The translations under genes and the position numbers were made by a program. From Treponema sp. (lineage in GTDB: Bacteria > Spirochaetota > Spirochaetia > Treponematales > Breznakiellaceae), in contig WRKT01000002.1 of the NCBI GenBank assembly GCA_009777995.1, positions 110,600 to 174,599 on the forward strand: a DNA stretch of 64,000 nt, in the 5' to 3' direction. Below are positions 43,119-52,573 of the stretch, in pieces. Positions within the stretch are counted from its first letter, which is position 1, and the number at the start of each line of letters is the position of its first letter. The notes under the pieces are model-generated. The model did no database searches. It worked only from the letters and a program-made list of their open reading frames with translations, and had not been told where the DNA came from.

Positions 43119-44993
43119 ATGAAGCTACCATGGGAAGGCGGCAGGATAGGACTGCTTATTGCAGCGAGCGAAGGCCGCCGATTACGTTTTTTATTTTTTA
43201 CTTTTGCAACATTGGGAACCATACTCTTTTTGTTTCTAAATCCCCAGATTATAAGGATGACAATAGATTCAGTTATAGGAGATCTGCCCCTTGTCGCACC
43301 TCCATTTGTTCATAGTATTGTCAAGGCTCTTGGAGGACTTGAGTTCCTAAAGCAGAATATCTGGATCTGTGCCATATTCTCACTTTTCTCGGCATTGCTC
43401 TCTGCACTCTGCACAGTTGCGCGCCGTTATACGATTATAGAAATTGCAGAGACTGTCACCTGGAAACTTAGGAATACCCTTTACGGTTATATCCAAAAAT
43501 TACCCTACGATTGGCATGTAAGCTGTCAAACAGGAGACATAATTCAGAGATGTACAAGCGACGTGGATCATATTCGCAGCTTTATTCAAAACCAATTGTT
43601 AGACCTTGTGCGAATCTTCTTTATTGTGTCAATTGCACTTTTTATGATGTTCTCCATGGATGTCTTTATGACATTGATGTCTCTGATTGTAATCCCCATC
43701 ATCGTGGTTTTCTCCATTGTATATTTTCGCAAGGTGAGCAAGGAATTTACAAAAGCAGATGAAGCAGAAGGAGATCTGCAGGCAGCATCACAGGAAAATT
43801 ATACAGGGGTCAGGGTTGTAAGGGCCTTTGGGAGGGAAAGCTTTGAAATGGATAAGTTCTCCAAAAAAACAAAGCTCTACCAGGATATTTGGGTTCGCAT
43901 AGGAAAGATGCTCGGTCTATTCTGGGGTGCAGGAGACATGTTTGTCGGCCTTCAGCTTGCAATTATAATCGGAGCGGGTGTCTGGCGCAGTGTGAATGGT
44001 AATCTTTCCCCGGGAACCTTTATCGCCTTTTATACATACAGCAATCTTATGATCTGGCCCGTACGCGGATTGGGCAGAATTCTCTCAGAGCTTTCAAAAA
44101 CCCTTGTTGCCTCAGGCAGGCTTAAAGACATACTTTCTGCCATTCCTGAAACAGATCCCCCCGATGCACTTACCCCCCATCTTAAGGGAGAAGTCTCCTT
44201 TGACCGTGTGAGTTTCGGTTATAAAGACAGTGAGCCCATTTTAAGGGACATATCTTTCAGCCTAAGCCCCGGGGAAAGTCTTGCAATACTTGGCGCAACA
44301 GGCTCGGGCAAATCCTCCCTTGTTCATCTCCTTGGCCGGCTCTATGAACTCAAAGAAGGGCAGGGCACAATCAGCATTGACGGGATAGATATTCGAAGAA
44401 TTGCAAGACCCCATCTTAGGAGGTCGATTGGGCTATGCCTCCAGGAACCCTTCCTTTTCTCAAAGTCAATAAGGGATAATATTGCAATGTCCCACCCTGA
44501 AATGAACCTTGAAGAATTAAAGAAGGCCGCAGCAATTGCCATGATAGATGACACAATTGAAGGTTTCGCAGAAGGCTACGATACCGTAATTGGAGAGAGG
44601 GGAGTTACAATTTCAGGCGGACAGAAGCAGAGGGTGGCAATTGCGCGCATGCTTGCAGGCAATGCCCCGATAATGATCTTTGATGACAGCCTTTCTGCTG
44701 TAGATACAGAAACTGATGCAAAGATACGCTCCGCATTGCGCGGAATAAAAAATACTGCTGTGATCATTATTTCGCACCGAATATCAAGTTTAATGCAGGC
44801 AGACAAGATCCTGGTTTTGAAGAACGGAACCGTGGAGGATATTGGCTCTCATGAAGAATTACTGGAAAGAGGCGGCAGCTATCGCCGAATCTTTGATTTA
44901 CAACGCGGCCTTGCAGATGGCCTTACCAACGGTGATATAAACGGTATCGCCGACGGTATCACCGACGGTGTCACCGAGGATTACAATGGCTGA
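43119..44993 (+). CDS. ABC exporter half-transporter A
   Basis: A 624-residue protein. ATG 43119 is chosen. The longer frame would overlap rpiA. Six membrane segments (about 30-315) are followed by an ATPase domain: Walker A GATGSGKSS, Q-loop CLQEPFLFS, signature SGGQKQR, Walker B IMIFDDSLSAVD and His in IISHR. The residue after Walker B is Asp instead of the catalytic Glu (FDDS), as expected for the degenerate half of a heterodimeric exporter of the BmrCD/TM287-288 type. The tail (GLADGLTNGDINGIADGIT) is made of 12-base repeats. It overlaps the next half-transporter by eight bases. Confidence 0.92.
   Translation: MKLPWEGGRIGLLIAASEGRRLRFLFFTFATLGTILFLFLNPQIIRMTIDSVIGDLPLVAPPFVHSIVKALGGLEFLKQNIWICAIFSLFSALLSALCTVARRYTIIEIAETVTWKLRNTLYGYIQKLPYDWHVSCQTGDIIQRCTSDVDHIRSFIQNQLLDLVRIFFIVSIALFMMFSMDVFMTLMSLIVIPIIVVFSIVYFRKVSKEFTKADEAEGDLQAASQENYTGVRVVRAFGRESFEMDKFSKKTKLYQDIWVRIGKMLGLFWGAGDMFVGLQLAIIIGAGVWRSVNGNLSPGTFIAFYTYSNLMIWPVRGLGRILSELSKTLVASGRLKDILSAIPETDPPDALTPHLKGEVSFDRVSFGYKDSEPILRDISFSLSPGESLAILGATGSGKSSLVHLLGRLYELKEGQGTISIDGIDIRRIARPHLRRSIGLCLQEPFLFSKSIRDNIAMSHPEMNLEELKKAAAIAMIDDTIEGFAEGYDTVIGERGVTISGGQKQRVAIARMLAGNAPIMIFDDSLSAVDTETDAKIRSALRGIKNTAVIIISHRISSLMQADKILVLKNGTVEDIGSHEELLERGGSYRRIFDLQRGLADGLTNGDINGIADGITDGVTEDYNG
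44941..44976 (+). repeat. Three tandem 12-base units at the end of the exporter A gene
   Basis: ACGGTATCGCCG, ACGGTATCACCG and ACGGTGTCACCG follow each other directly and encode the repeated GIAD-GITD-GVTE tail. They lie just before the ribosome site and start of the second half-transporter. Confidence 0.75.
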
Positions 44994-46815
44994 TTTTGAA
45001 GATTTTGATTATCATAAACCCATGTCCCTTAGCATCTGGAAAAAGATGCTTCCATTTATACTGCCTCAGAAGAGGCTGCTAATTTACACTGCCCTTCTTA
45101 TGTTAGTCCTTGCGACAGTGGATGTTTTATTTCCCTTACTGCTTGGTTTTGCAATAAGGCAGAATATTCAGCCGCGCAGCATGGAAGGATTAAGCAGAAT
45201 ACTTATAACCGCAGTACTGCTTATGATCATTCAGGGAGTCAGTGTACGGGTATTTGTTGCAATGGGGCTAAGGGCAGAAACAGGGATAAGCAGATCGCTT
45301 AGGAATGCAATCTTTTTACACTTACAGAAACTTAGTCTTTCATATTATAACAAGACTCCTGTCGGTTATATGATGGCAAGGACAAACTCTGATACAGGCC
45401 GAATAGGCGAACTTGTTGCCTGGGGTGTTATTGATTTTAGTTGGTCCATCTCCTACTGTGTCGGGGTAGTAATTGCAATGTTTTTAGTTCATTGGCAGTT
45501 GGCCATTATTGTATGTTTGACAATTCCTCCCCTTGCAATTATAACCTGGTTCTTTCAGAAGCGTATCCTTTCTGTAAATCGTATCATACGAAAGCTCAAT
45601 TCCAAAATGACCGGTGCAATGAACGAAGGTATAACCGGTTCAAGAACTGTCAAGGTTTTGGTTTCCGAAAAGCAGAGTCTAAAAGAATATTCGGCGATTA
45701 CAGGGGAATACCTCTTCCATGCAAAGCACATGGCACGTCTAAGGTCTATTTTTATTCCCATTGTTATTTTCATAGGCTCTGCCGCAAGCGCTGCGGTTCT
45801 TGGCTATGGAGGCTGGGAAATTGTAGTGCTTGGAGCAGACCTTGCGACCCTTGCCATATTTTTACAATATGCAGGAAGTTTCTTTGACCCGATTCAGAAT
45901 ATTGCAAGTATTTTAACAGACATAGTTTCAACACAGGCGAATGTTGAAAGGGTTGATGGCCTTTTGGTGCAGGAGCCCGGAATTACAGACAGAGAGGATG
46001 TTATCGCTAAATACGGTGACACATTTAATGCGAAAAAAGAAAATTGGGAACCCATTACAGGGGATATAGAGTTCCGCGATGTTACCTTTATGTATCCGGA
46101 TGGACATGAAAATGTGCTTGAAAATTTTAACCTTCATGTTAAGGCAGGAACTTACGTGGCAATAGTCGGAGAAACAGGTGCGGGCAAGTCAACCATGGTA
46201 AACCTTGTATGCCGTTTCTTTGAACCGAATACAGGTGAAATCCTTGTTGACGGCCTTGACTATAGGGAGCGCAGTCAGCTCTGGCTTCACAGCTCCCTGG
46301 GTTATGTACTGCAAACCCCTCACCTCTTTTCAGGAACAATTCGAGATAATATTCGCTATGGCAGGCTGGATGCAACTGACGAAGAAGTGGAAGAGGCTGC
46401 AAGAATAGTCCATGCAGATGAAGTTATTGCCAAACTTGATAAGGGTTATGACAGTGAAGTAGGGGAGGGAGGTGATCGCCTTTCGACAGGGGAAAAGCAG
46501 TTGATTTCCTTTGCAAGGGCAGTTCTTGCAAATCCGAGGATCTTCATCCTGGATGAGGCAACAAGCTCTGTTGATACCGACATGGAGATGCTCTTGCAGA
46601 ACGCAATCCGCACCCTCCTTGAAGAAAGGACGAGCTTTGTTATTGCCCATCGCCTTTCAACCATAAGGAATGCAGATACCATTTTGGTAATGCATGACGG
46701 AAAGATCATCGAGAGGGGAACTCATAAGGAACTCATGTCTGCAAGGGGCCACTACTACGAGCTTTATACCCGGCAGTTTGAAGAGGAAATCGAGAACAGA
46801 ATCCTTAGAGAATAA
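44986..46815 (+). CDS. ABC exporter half-transporter B
   Basis: A 609-residue protein starting ATG 44986, with the ribosome site GAGG inside the upstream gene. Six membrane segments (about 25-315) precede an ATPase: Walker A GETGAGKST, Q-loop VLQTPHLFS, signature motif region GGDRLSTGEKQL (LSTGE rather than LSGGQ) and Walker B IFILDEATSSVD with the catalytic Glu, and IAHRLST. Half A has a proper signature but a non-catalytic Walker B, and half B the reverse. This is the usual complementary asymmetry of heterodimeric exporters, giving one working ATP site. The substrate is unknown: drugs, lipids or peptides are possible. Confidence 0.92.
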   Translation: MADFEDFDYHKPMSLSIWKKMLPFILPQKRLLIYTALLMLVLATVDVLFPLLLGFAIRQNIQPRSMEGLSRILITAVLLMIIQGVSVRVFVAMGLRAETGISRSLRNAIFLHLQKLSLSYYNKTPVGYMMARTNSDTGRIGELVAWGVIDFSWSISYCVGVVIAMFLVHWQLAIIVCLTIPPLAIITWFFQKRILSVNRIIRKLNSKMTGAMNEGITGSRTVKVLVSEKQSLKEYSAITGEYLFHAKHMARLRSIFIPIVIFIGSAASAAVLGYGGWEIVVLGADLATLAIFLQYAGSFFDPIQNIASILTDIVSTQANVERVDGLLVQEPGITDREDVIAKYGDTFNAKKENWEPITGDIEFRDVTFMYPDGHENVLENFNLHVKAGTYVAIVGETGAGKSTMVNLVCRFFEPNTGEILVDGLDYRERSQLWLHSSLGYVLQTPHLFSGTIRDNIRYGRLDATDEEVEEAARIVHADEVIAKLDKGYDSEVGEGGDRLSTGEKQLISFARAVLANPRIFILDEATSSVDTDMEMLLQNAIRTLLEERTSFVIAHRLSTIRNADTILVMHDGKIIERGTHKELMSARGHYYELYTRQFEEEIENRILRE

Positions 46816-46828
46816 ACGAGAAAATAGT

Positions 46829-48910
46829 CTATTCTTCTTCTTCCTGGATCTTGAAGGCCTCTGCTGCCTTGATCACATCCTCTGCTATGCGGCCTGAAAT
46901 CGGGGCATAGTGGCTGAAAGCCACGCCGAAAGAACCGGTGCCGGAAGTAATCGACCTTAGGTCTATGGAATAGCGCAGGAGCTCTGCCTGCGGCACCTCC
47001 GCCCTGATTTCCGCAATGCCCCCTGCCGAGTCCTGGCCGAGTATCTTGCCCCTCTTGCCTGAGAGGTCACTCATTACATCGCCCAAGTACTTGTCTTCAA
47101 CAAAGACCGAAAGGTTCATGATGGGCTCGAGCAGAGTCGGGTTCGCCTGCCTCATTGCTTCGCGGAAGGCATTCCTTGCTGCGAGCTTAAAGGAAAGCTC
47201 TGAAGAATCTACCGGGTGGTATTTACCGTCAACAATGGCCACTTCCACATCGACTGTGGGGTATTGTGCAACCGTCCCGTGAGCCATGCCCTCTGCAATG
47301 CCCTTTTCAACACCCGGAATATAGTTCTTCGGAACTGCACCTCCGAAAATCTTGTTTTCGAACTTATAGCCTTCTCCCCTTGCAAGGGGGCCAATATCAA
47401 GGACTACCTTACCGTACTGCCCGTGACCGCCTGTCTGCTTCTTATGGGTATACTCTGCACTTGCCTTCTTCCCTATTGTCTCCCTATAGGCAACCCGGGG
47501 AACACGAGTTTCAACTTCGATCTTTTGATTTGTTTTTATTTTATCAAGGATGATATTTATCTGGAGTTCCCCCATCCCGGAAATTACGGTTTCCTTTGTT
47601 TCACCGTTAAAAATATAACGGAAGGTCTTATCTTCCTCAGCGGCCCTTACAAGGAATTCCCCGAGTTTATCATCATCTTTCTTTGCAGTGGCATTAACCG
47701 CAATTGAGTGAACAGGCTCAGGCAGATTTAGAGGCTTAAAGATAAGGCCTGTTTCGGCTGAGCAAATTGTGTCGTTTGTCTTTAATGTGGCACTCTTTGT
47801 TATGATCCCGACATCCCCTGCAGAGAGCTCTCTTATTTCTTCAAGTTTCTTCCCCTGACAGGTATAGAGTTTGCCAACCCTCTCCTTCTTGCCATCTGTA
47901 GCATTAATGATATCCGAGTCTGCGCTCAGCTTGCCGTTTATCACCTTTACCCATGAAAGCTTTCCTGAAAATTGATCGTAGGAAGTCTTTATGATAAGAG
48001 CTGCCATCGGCTTTGACGAATCAATCGTGACTTCTGTTTCGCTTCCGTCCTTGCCCACAGATATATCTTTGGAGACTTGAGGACTCGGGGCTACTGTTGC
48101 AATGAAGTCAAGAAATGGGATAAGACCAGAGTTTCTTAAGGCAACGCCTGAAAATGCGGGGAGGAACTTATTTTCTGCAAGTGCCTGTACAAGGCCCTTT
48201 TGCATGTCCTCAGGAGAAAGGGTGCCGTTCTCGATGTACTGCTCCATTAAGCTGTCATTCCCCTCTGCGGCGGCCTCAATCAACTTTTCCTTTGCGGCAT
48301 TCACTGCATCCTGATATTCGCCGGGAATGGGGACTTCCTTTTCAAGATCGTCTTCCCCTGCGATATAGGCCTTCCCTGTTAAAACATCAATTACGCCCTT
48401 AAAATCCTTTCCCTTTCCCATTGGAATGGTAATTGGAACAGGATCCATCTTAAACTTTTCTTTTATGTCTGCAAGGACATTCTCAAAATCTGCCCTATCA
48501 CCATCCAGACGGGTAATGAAGACAGCCCTTGGTTTTGTTGTGCCTTCAAGACCGCGCATTAACTTTATTGTTTCAATTTGAACCCCGGTCTGGCCGTCAA
48601 CTGTTAAAACAACGAGTTCGCTTGCCCTAAAGGAAATAATCACATCGCCCGTGAAGTCTGAAGAGCCCGGGGTGTCGAATAGATTGATCTTCTTTCCGTC
48701 TCTGTCTATATGGGCCATTGCCGTCCTGATTGAAATCTTTCGATCTATCTCTTCGGGGGTATAATCGCTGACCGTCTTCCCTGAATCCACGGTTTCGGCC
48801 CTTGTGATCACCCCGCCTGCGTAAAGCAAGCGCTCAAAAAGGGTTGTTTTACCTGTACCTCCATGCCCTGCGAATGCAACATTTCTGATTAGATCGGTGG
48901 AAAAACTCAT
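46829..48910 (-). CDS. Elongation factor G-like translational GTPase (EF-G2 family)
   Basis: A 693-residue protein with ATG 48908-48910 and AAGGAG upstream. The domain order is that of EF-G (GTPase, II, III, IV, V). The GTPase motifs deviate from true EF-G: G1 is GHGGTGKTT instead of AHIDAGKTT, G3 is DTPGSSDF instead of DTPGHVDF (the catalytic His is Ser), and G4 is TRLD instead of NKMD. It is therefore an EF-G paralogue with altered nucleotide handling. A canonical fusA must exist elsewhere. In Borrelia and relatives one EF-G acts in elongation and one in ribosome recycling. This protein's role is unproven. Confidence 0.88.
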   Translation of the reverse strand: MSFSTDLIRNVAFAGHGGTGKTTLFERLLYAGGVITRAETVDSGKTVSDYTPEEIDRKISIRTAMAHIDRDGKKINLFDTPGSSDFTGDVIISFRASELVVLTVDGQTGVQIETIKLMRGLEGTTKPRAVFITRLDGDRADFENVLADIKEKFKMDPVPITIPMGKGKDFKGVIDVLTGKAYIAGEDDLEKEVPIPGEYQDAVNAAKEKLIEAAAEGNDSLMEQYIENGTLSPEDMQKGLVQALAENKFLPAFSGVALRNSGLIPFLDFIATVAPSPQVSKDISVGKDGSETEVTIDSSKPMAALIIKTSYDQFSGKLSWVKVINGKLSADSDIINATDGKKERVGKLYTCQGKKLEEIRELSAGDVGIITKSATLKTNDTICSAETGLIFKPLNLPEPVHSIAVNATAKKDDDKLGEFLVRAAEEDKTFRYIFNGETKETVISGMGELQINIILDKIKTNQKIEVETRVPRVAYRETIGKKASAEYTHKKQTGGHGQYGKVVLDIGPLARGEGYKFENKIFGGAVPKNYIPGVEKGIAEGMAHGTVAQYPTVDVEVAIVDGKYHPVDSSELSFKLAARNAFREAMRQANPTLLEPIMNLSVFVEDKYLGDVMSDLSGKRGKILGQDSAGGIAEIRAEVPQAELLRYSIDLRSITSGTGSFGVAFSHYAPISGRIAEDVIKAAEAFKIQEEEE

Positions 48911-48943
48911 AAAAACTCCTTCTTGCTTTTAATTGTAAGTTAT

Positions 48944-48973
48944 AACATAAAATATGGATTGCGGGGTTGTCAA
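48944..48973 (-). promoter_or_regulatory. Candidate promoter of the EF-G-like gene
   Basis: On the minus strand TTGACA (48973-48968, overlapping the murA stop codon) is followed after 18 bases by TATGTT (48949-48944), about 33 bases before the start codon. The -35 is perfect and the -10 moderate. Confidence 0.4.
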
Positions 48974-50253
48974 TGTATATCTAGCGTACTTATTCTCCCT
49001 CCAAGGGCCGAAAGCTTCTTTACTATACTCTCATAGCCCCTTTCAATCTGATACACATTATGAATTGTACTCCTTCCCTCTGCGCACATTGCAGCTATGA
49101 TCATGGCCATGCCTGCCCGAACGTCAGGGCTGTGAAGCTCTGAGCCAATCAGGCGAGTTGGGCCTGATACAACGGCTCTATGGGGGTCGCAGAGTACAAT
49201 TCGAGCACCCATTCCAATCAGTTTATCTACAAAGAACATCCTTGACTCATACATTTTCTCGTGGACCAAGATGGTTCCTTTAACCTGAGTGGCTACAACC
49301 GTAATAATGCTGGTTAAATCGGGTGGGAAGCCGGGCCACGGGGCATCATCAATCTTTGGAATCATCCCGCCTAAATCGTGGTTAACTTCCATTGCCTGAT
49401 TCGGTGGGATATGCAGGGTATCACCCTCATGCTCCCAAAGGATGCCAAGTTTCCCGAATGCAATCTTCGCAGGGCGCATGTCTCCCGGTTTTATCCCTTC
49501 TATAGTCAGCTCCCCCCTCGTTACAGTTGTTAGGCCAATAAATGAGCCCACTTCCATAAAGTCAGCCCCAATCGTAAAATCGCAGCCGGTAAGCTTTTTT
49601 CTGCCTGTAATTCTTAAGATATTAGACCCTATACCCTCGATAGATGCTCCCATTTCGCATAACATCCTGCATAGGTCTTGAACATGGGGCTCGCTTGCAG
49701 CATTCGTCAGAATCGTAGTCCCCTCTGCAAGGGCCGCCGCCATAATCGCATTTTCTGTTGCAGTAACCGATGCTTCATCAAGGAAAATATCTTCTCCCTT
49801 CAGGGTTTCTGCTTTAAAAGTAAAGGTATCGTTTACTTCTACCTTTGCGCCAAGTTCGGTTAAGGCAAGGAAATGCGTGTCGAGCCTCCTCCTCCCGATT
49901 ACGTCTCCCCCCGGGGGAGGCAGTATAACCTTTCCTGTTCTTGCAAGTAAGGGGCCTGCAAAGAGGATGGAAGCGCGAATTTTCTTTGCAAACTCAACCG
50001 GAATCGTAGAGCTATTAATGTCTCCGATATTTAAGCGCCAGGCATTCGGCCCTATCGAAGAAACCTCCCCTCCAAGGGCCTTATAAATCTCGAGCATCAC
50101 ATGGACATCTTCAATATCAGGGATATTTCGCAAAATTACCGGCTCATCACTTAAAAGAGCTGCGGCTATGCAAGGCAGGGCTGCGTTCTTGTTTCCGCTT
50201 GCCTTAATCTTTCCCTTAATCGGGAAACCGCCTTCTATTATGTATTGACTCAT
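48970..50253 (-). CDS. murA: UDP-N-acetylglucosamine 1-carboxyvinyltransferase MurA with Asp117
   Basis: A 427-residue enzyme of the EPSP-synthase fold. Substrate-binding Lys22-Asn23 are in GNKNAALP. The loop usually written PGGCxIGxRP reads PGGDVIGRR, so the Cys that fosfomycin alkylates is Asp117 (codon at 49903-49905). It catalyses the first committed step of peptidoglycan synthesis, transferring enolpyruvate to UDP-GlcNAc. The Cys-to-Asp form is known from Mycobacterium, Chlamydia and Borrelia, and confers intrinsic fosfomycin insensitivity while keeping activity. It is divergent from the arginase gene. Confidence 0.95.
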   Translation of the reverse strand: MSQYIIEGGFPIKGKIKASGNKNAALPCIAAALLSDEPVILRNIPDIEDVHVMLEIYKALGGEVSSIGPNAWRLNIGDINSSTIPVEFAKKIRASILFAGPLLARTGKVILPPPGGDVIGRRRLDTHFLALTELGAKVEVNDTFTFKAETLKGEDIFLDEASVTATENAIMAAALAEGTTILTNAASEPHVQDLCRMLCEMGASIEGIGSNILRITGRKKLTGCDFTIGADFMEVGSFIGLTTVTRGELTIEGIKPGDMRPAKIAFGKLGILWEHEGDTLHIPPNQAMEVNHDLGGMIPKIDDAPWPGFPPDLTSIITVVATQVKGTILVHEKMYESRMFFVDKLIGMGARIVLCDPHRAVVSGPTRLIGSELHSPDVRAGMAMIIAAMCAEGRSTIHNVYQIERGYESIVKKLSALGGRISTLDIH

Positions 50254-50300
50254 ATATTAATACTTTACAATATTAATCATCGGGGGTACAACCGGATGCT

Positions 50301-51194
50301 ATGAAAAACATTGAAATTATTGGCGCACAGATGGATAAGGGCGCGGTTCTTAGGGGTGTTGACATGGGCCCGAGTGCCATCCGATATGCAGGGCTTCACC
50401 GCATGATAAAAGAACTTGGCTTTAATGTATATGATACAGGTGATATTACAACTAGTGAGCTTCAGGCTGAAGAAAGTCCTAATAATCAAAATATACACAT
50501 AATAAACGAGATTAATTGGGAACTCTATAAAAGAGTGCTTGCTGCACTTGATCGCAGAGGTTTTCCTCTGATTTTGGGAGGCGACCATTCCATTGCGGCA
50601 GGTTCTGCAACTGCAATGCAGAAGTATTACGGCAATATTGGAATTATCTGGGTTGATGCACACGGGGATTTCAATAATTCAAAGAGTTCGCCATCGGGGA
50701 ATATTCACGGGATGCCCCTCTCTGCAATTACAGGGAACGGTCCTGATGAAATCCTGCCGTTTAAAGAGAAGGAAAGCTCCCATATAAGTCCCAAGAATAC
50801 AGTTATAATTGGGGCCCGCTCAATCGATAAACCGGAGAGGGAGTTGATAAAAAAGGCAGGCATTTCTGTTTTTACGATTGCCGATATCGATAGACACGGA
50901 ATGTACGAGGTAATAAAGAACGCTGTTGCGATTGCAGGGGAGGGCACCGAAGGCATTCAGTTGAGCTTTGATCTTGATGCCATTGACCCTTCTGTTGCTC
51001 CCGGGGTCGGAACGCCCGTGAACGGGGGGCTCACCTTTAGGGAGGCGCATCTCCTTTGCGAGTTCCTTGCAGCAAGCAATAAGCTGATTGGGATTGAAGT
51101 GGTGGAGCTAAACCCCATTCTCGATATCGGGAATCAAACAGGAGAGGTCGCTGCTCAATTGATTGCATCATTACTTAGTAAGACCATTTTATGA
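50301..51194 (+). CDS. rocF: Arginase
   Basis: A 297-residue protein, ATG 50301. Manganese-binding motifs of the ureohydrolase family are complete: GGDHSIAAG (about 94-102), WVDAHGDFN (about 117-125), GNIHGMPLS and SFDLDAIDPS. The GNIHGMPLS and N-terminal GVDMGPSAIRYAGL features favour arginase over agmatinase. It hydrolyses arginine to ornithine and urea. The next genes (RidA family, peptidase) on the same strand suggest an amino-acid catabolism unit. No urease genes are seen, so urea would be excreted. Confidence 0.9.
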   Translation: MKNIEIIGAQMDKGAVLRGVDMGPSAIRYAGLHRMIKELGFNVYDTGDITTSELQAEESPNNQNIHIINEINWELYKRVLAALDRRGFPLILGGDHSIAAGSATAMQKYYGNIGIIWVDAHGDFNNSKSSPSGNIHGMPLSAITGNGPDEILPFKEKESSHISPKNTVIIGARSIDKPERELIKKAGISVFTIADIDRHGMYEVIKNAVAIAGEGTEGIQLSFDLDAIDPSVAPGVGTPVNGGLTFREAHLLCEFLAASNKLIGIEVVELNPILDIGNQTGEVAAQLIASLLSKTIL

Positions 51195-51230
51195 TAGAAT
51201 CGTGATGAAATCACAGATAAGGAGATAATA

Positions 51231-51686
51231 ATGGATGTATATGCAAGATTAAAAGAGTTAAATCTAACACTGCCTGAATTACCGGGTAAGGGCGGGATTT
51301 ATAAGTCTGTAAGGCAGGCAGGAAACTGTCTTTATGTTTCAGGTCAGGTGCCAAGGGTAAATGGAGAGATCGGCTATATCGGAAAACTCGGAGCAGAACT
51401 TACAGTGGAGCAGGGGCAGGAAGCTGCAAGGTCCTGTGTAATGGGAGCTTTGAGCAATTTGCATCATTTCCTTGGAGACTTAAATAAAATTAAGGGGCTT
51501 ATTAAGACCCTCGGCTTTGTCCAAAGTGCCGAAGGCTTTACCCGCCAGCCTGAAGTGATTAACGGAGCATCGGGTCTACTCGAAGAGATCTGGGGGGAAG
51601 ACGGCCTTGGCGCACGCTCTGCCATCGGTGTTAACCAGCTTCCCCACGGCGTTGGTGTTGAAATTGAGTTCATCTTTGAAATCTAG
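51231..51686 (+). CDS. RidA-family (YjgF-like) protein
   Basis: A 151-residue protein, ATG 51231 after AAGGAGA. It has the family fold pattern AGNCLYVSGQVPRVNGEIGYIGKLG and, near the end, GARSAIGVNQLPHGVGVEIEFIFE, with the key Arg (GARSA) and Glu (VGVEIE). Canonical RidA hydrolyses reactive enamine/imine intermediates released by PLP enzymes. This version is about 20 residues longer and of the PF14588-like subtype, whose activity is less certain. It lies 36 bases after arginase and six before the peptidase, consistent with a shared amino-acid role. Confidence 0.85.
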   Translation: MDVYARLKELNLTLPELPGKGGIYKSVRQAGNCLYVSGQVPRVNGEIGYIGKLGAELTVEQGQEAARSCVMGALSNLHHFLGDLNKIKGLIKTLGFVQSAEGFTRQPEVINGASGLLEEIWGEDGLGARSAIGVNQLPHGVGVEIEFIFEI

Positions 51687-51692
51687 CGCCTT

Positions 51693-52571
51693 ATGAGCAG
51701 TTTCAAAGAAGGTTATATAGAGTTTAGGGACTATAAGACTTATTACTGTATTGTAGGGGAATGTGAAGCCGGGAAAACTCCCCTTTTGACCCTGCACGGG
51801 GGCCCGGGCTCGGGCAGCAAGACCCTTAGAGACCTTGATCCGCTTTCAGCTTCCGGTCGCAGCATTATTTACTATGATCAGCTTGGGGCGGTAAAGTCTG
51901 AAATCCCCTCGGCCCCTGAATTATGGAAGGCTGAAACCTGGGTTGAAGAGCTACTTAATTTAATCGACAAACTAAAGTTAGATAGCTTCCATTTATTCGG
52001 GCACTCCTGGGGCGGCATGCTTGCCCTCCAGACCTATATCGAAAAGAAGCCAAAACAGGTTAAAAGCCTCGTCCTGGCCTCTACAATGGCATCGAGTGAT
52101 ATGTGGTGTAAGGAGGGGAGGAGGCTTGCAGGCCTTCTTCCGCCCGAGATGAGGGATGCAATTTTTGAAGCAGAGGAAAGCGGTGTTTATGAGGGGGACG
52201 TATACGAAAAGGCCGTTTGGGAGTTTTACGGCCGCCATCTTTGCAATATAAAGCCGATGCCTAAGTTTATCCTCGAAGGCTTTGAAAAACCCAATGAGTC
52301 TTATTTAACGGCCTGGGGCCCGAGTGAGTTTAACTGCACAGGCACTCTAAAAGGCTGGGACTATAGGGAAAGGCTTGGTGAATTAAAAGTCCCAACCTTA
52401 ATAACCTCGGGGCTTATGGACGAATGCACGCCGTGGATTGCGAAAAACATCCACGACGGCATTCCCGGTTCACGCTGGGAGCTTTTTGAGCACTCCAGCC
52501 ATCTGGCACATTGCGAAGAGAAGGAAAGGTATCTAAGCGTACTTGCAGACTTCCTTGCTAAGCACGATTAA
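51693..52571 (+). CDS. Proline iminopeptidase-family alpha/beta hydrolase
   Basis: A 292-residue protein, ATG 51693, six bases after the RidA-type gene. It has the oxyanion motif HGGPGSGSKT, the nucleophile elbow GHSWGG (Ser at about 107), a cap domain, and acid and base in TSGLMDECTPW and HSSHLAHCEE. The HGGPGSG and GHSWGG motifs are typical of prolyl aminopeptidase (tricorn-interacting factor F1) rather than lipases. It probably removes N-terminal residues from short peptides in the cytoplasm. Its stop is two bases from the stop of the convergent binding-protein gene. Confidence 0.85.
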   Translation: MSSFKEGYIEFRDYKTYYCIVGECEAGKTPLLTLHGGPGSGSKTLRDLDPLSASGRSIIYYDQLGAVKSEIPSAPELWKAETWVEELLNLIDKLKLDSFHLFGHSWGGMLALQTYIEKKPKQVKSLVLASTMASSDMWCKEGRRLAGLLPPEMRDAIFEAEESGVYEGDVYEKAVWEFYGRHLCNIKPMPKFILEGFEKPNESYLTAWGPSEFNCTGTLKGWDYRERLGELKVPTLITSGLMDECTPWIAKNIHDGIPGSRWELFEHSSHLAHCEEKERYLSVLADFLAKHD

Positions 52572-52573
52572 CC

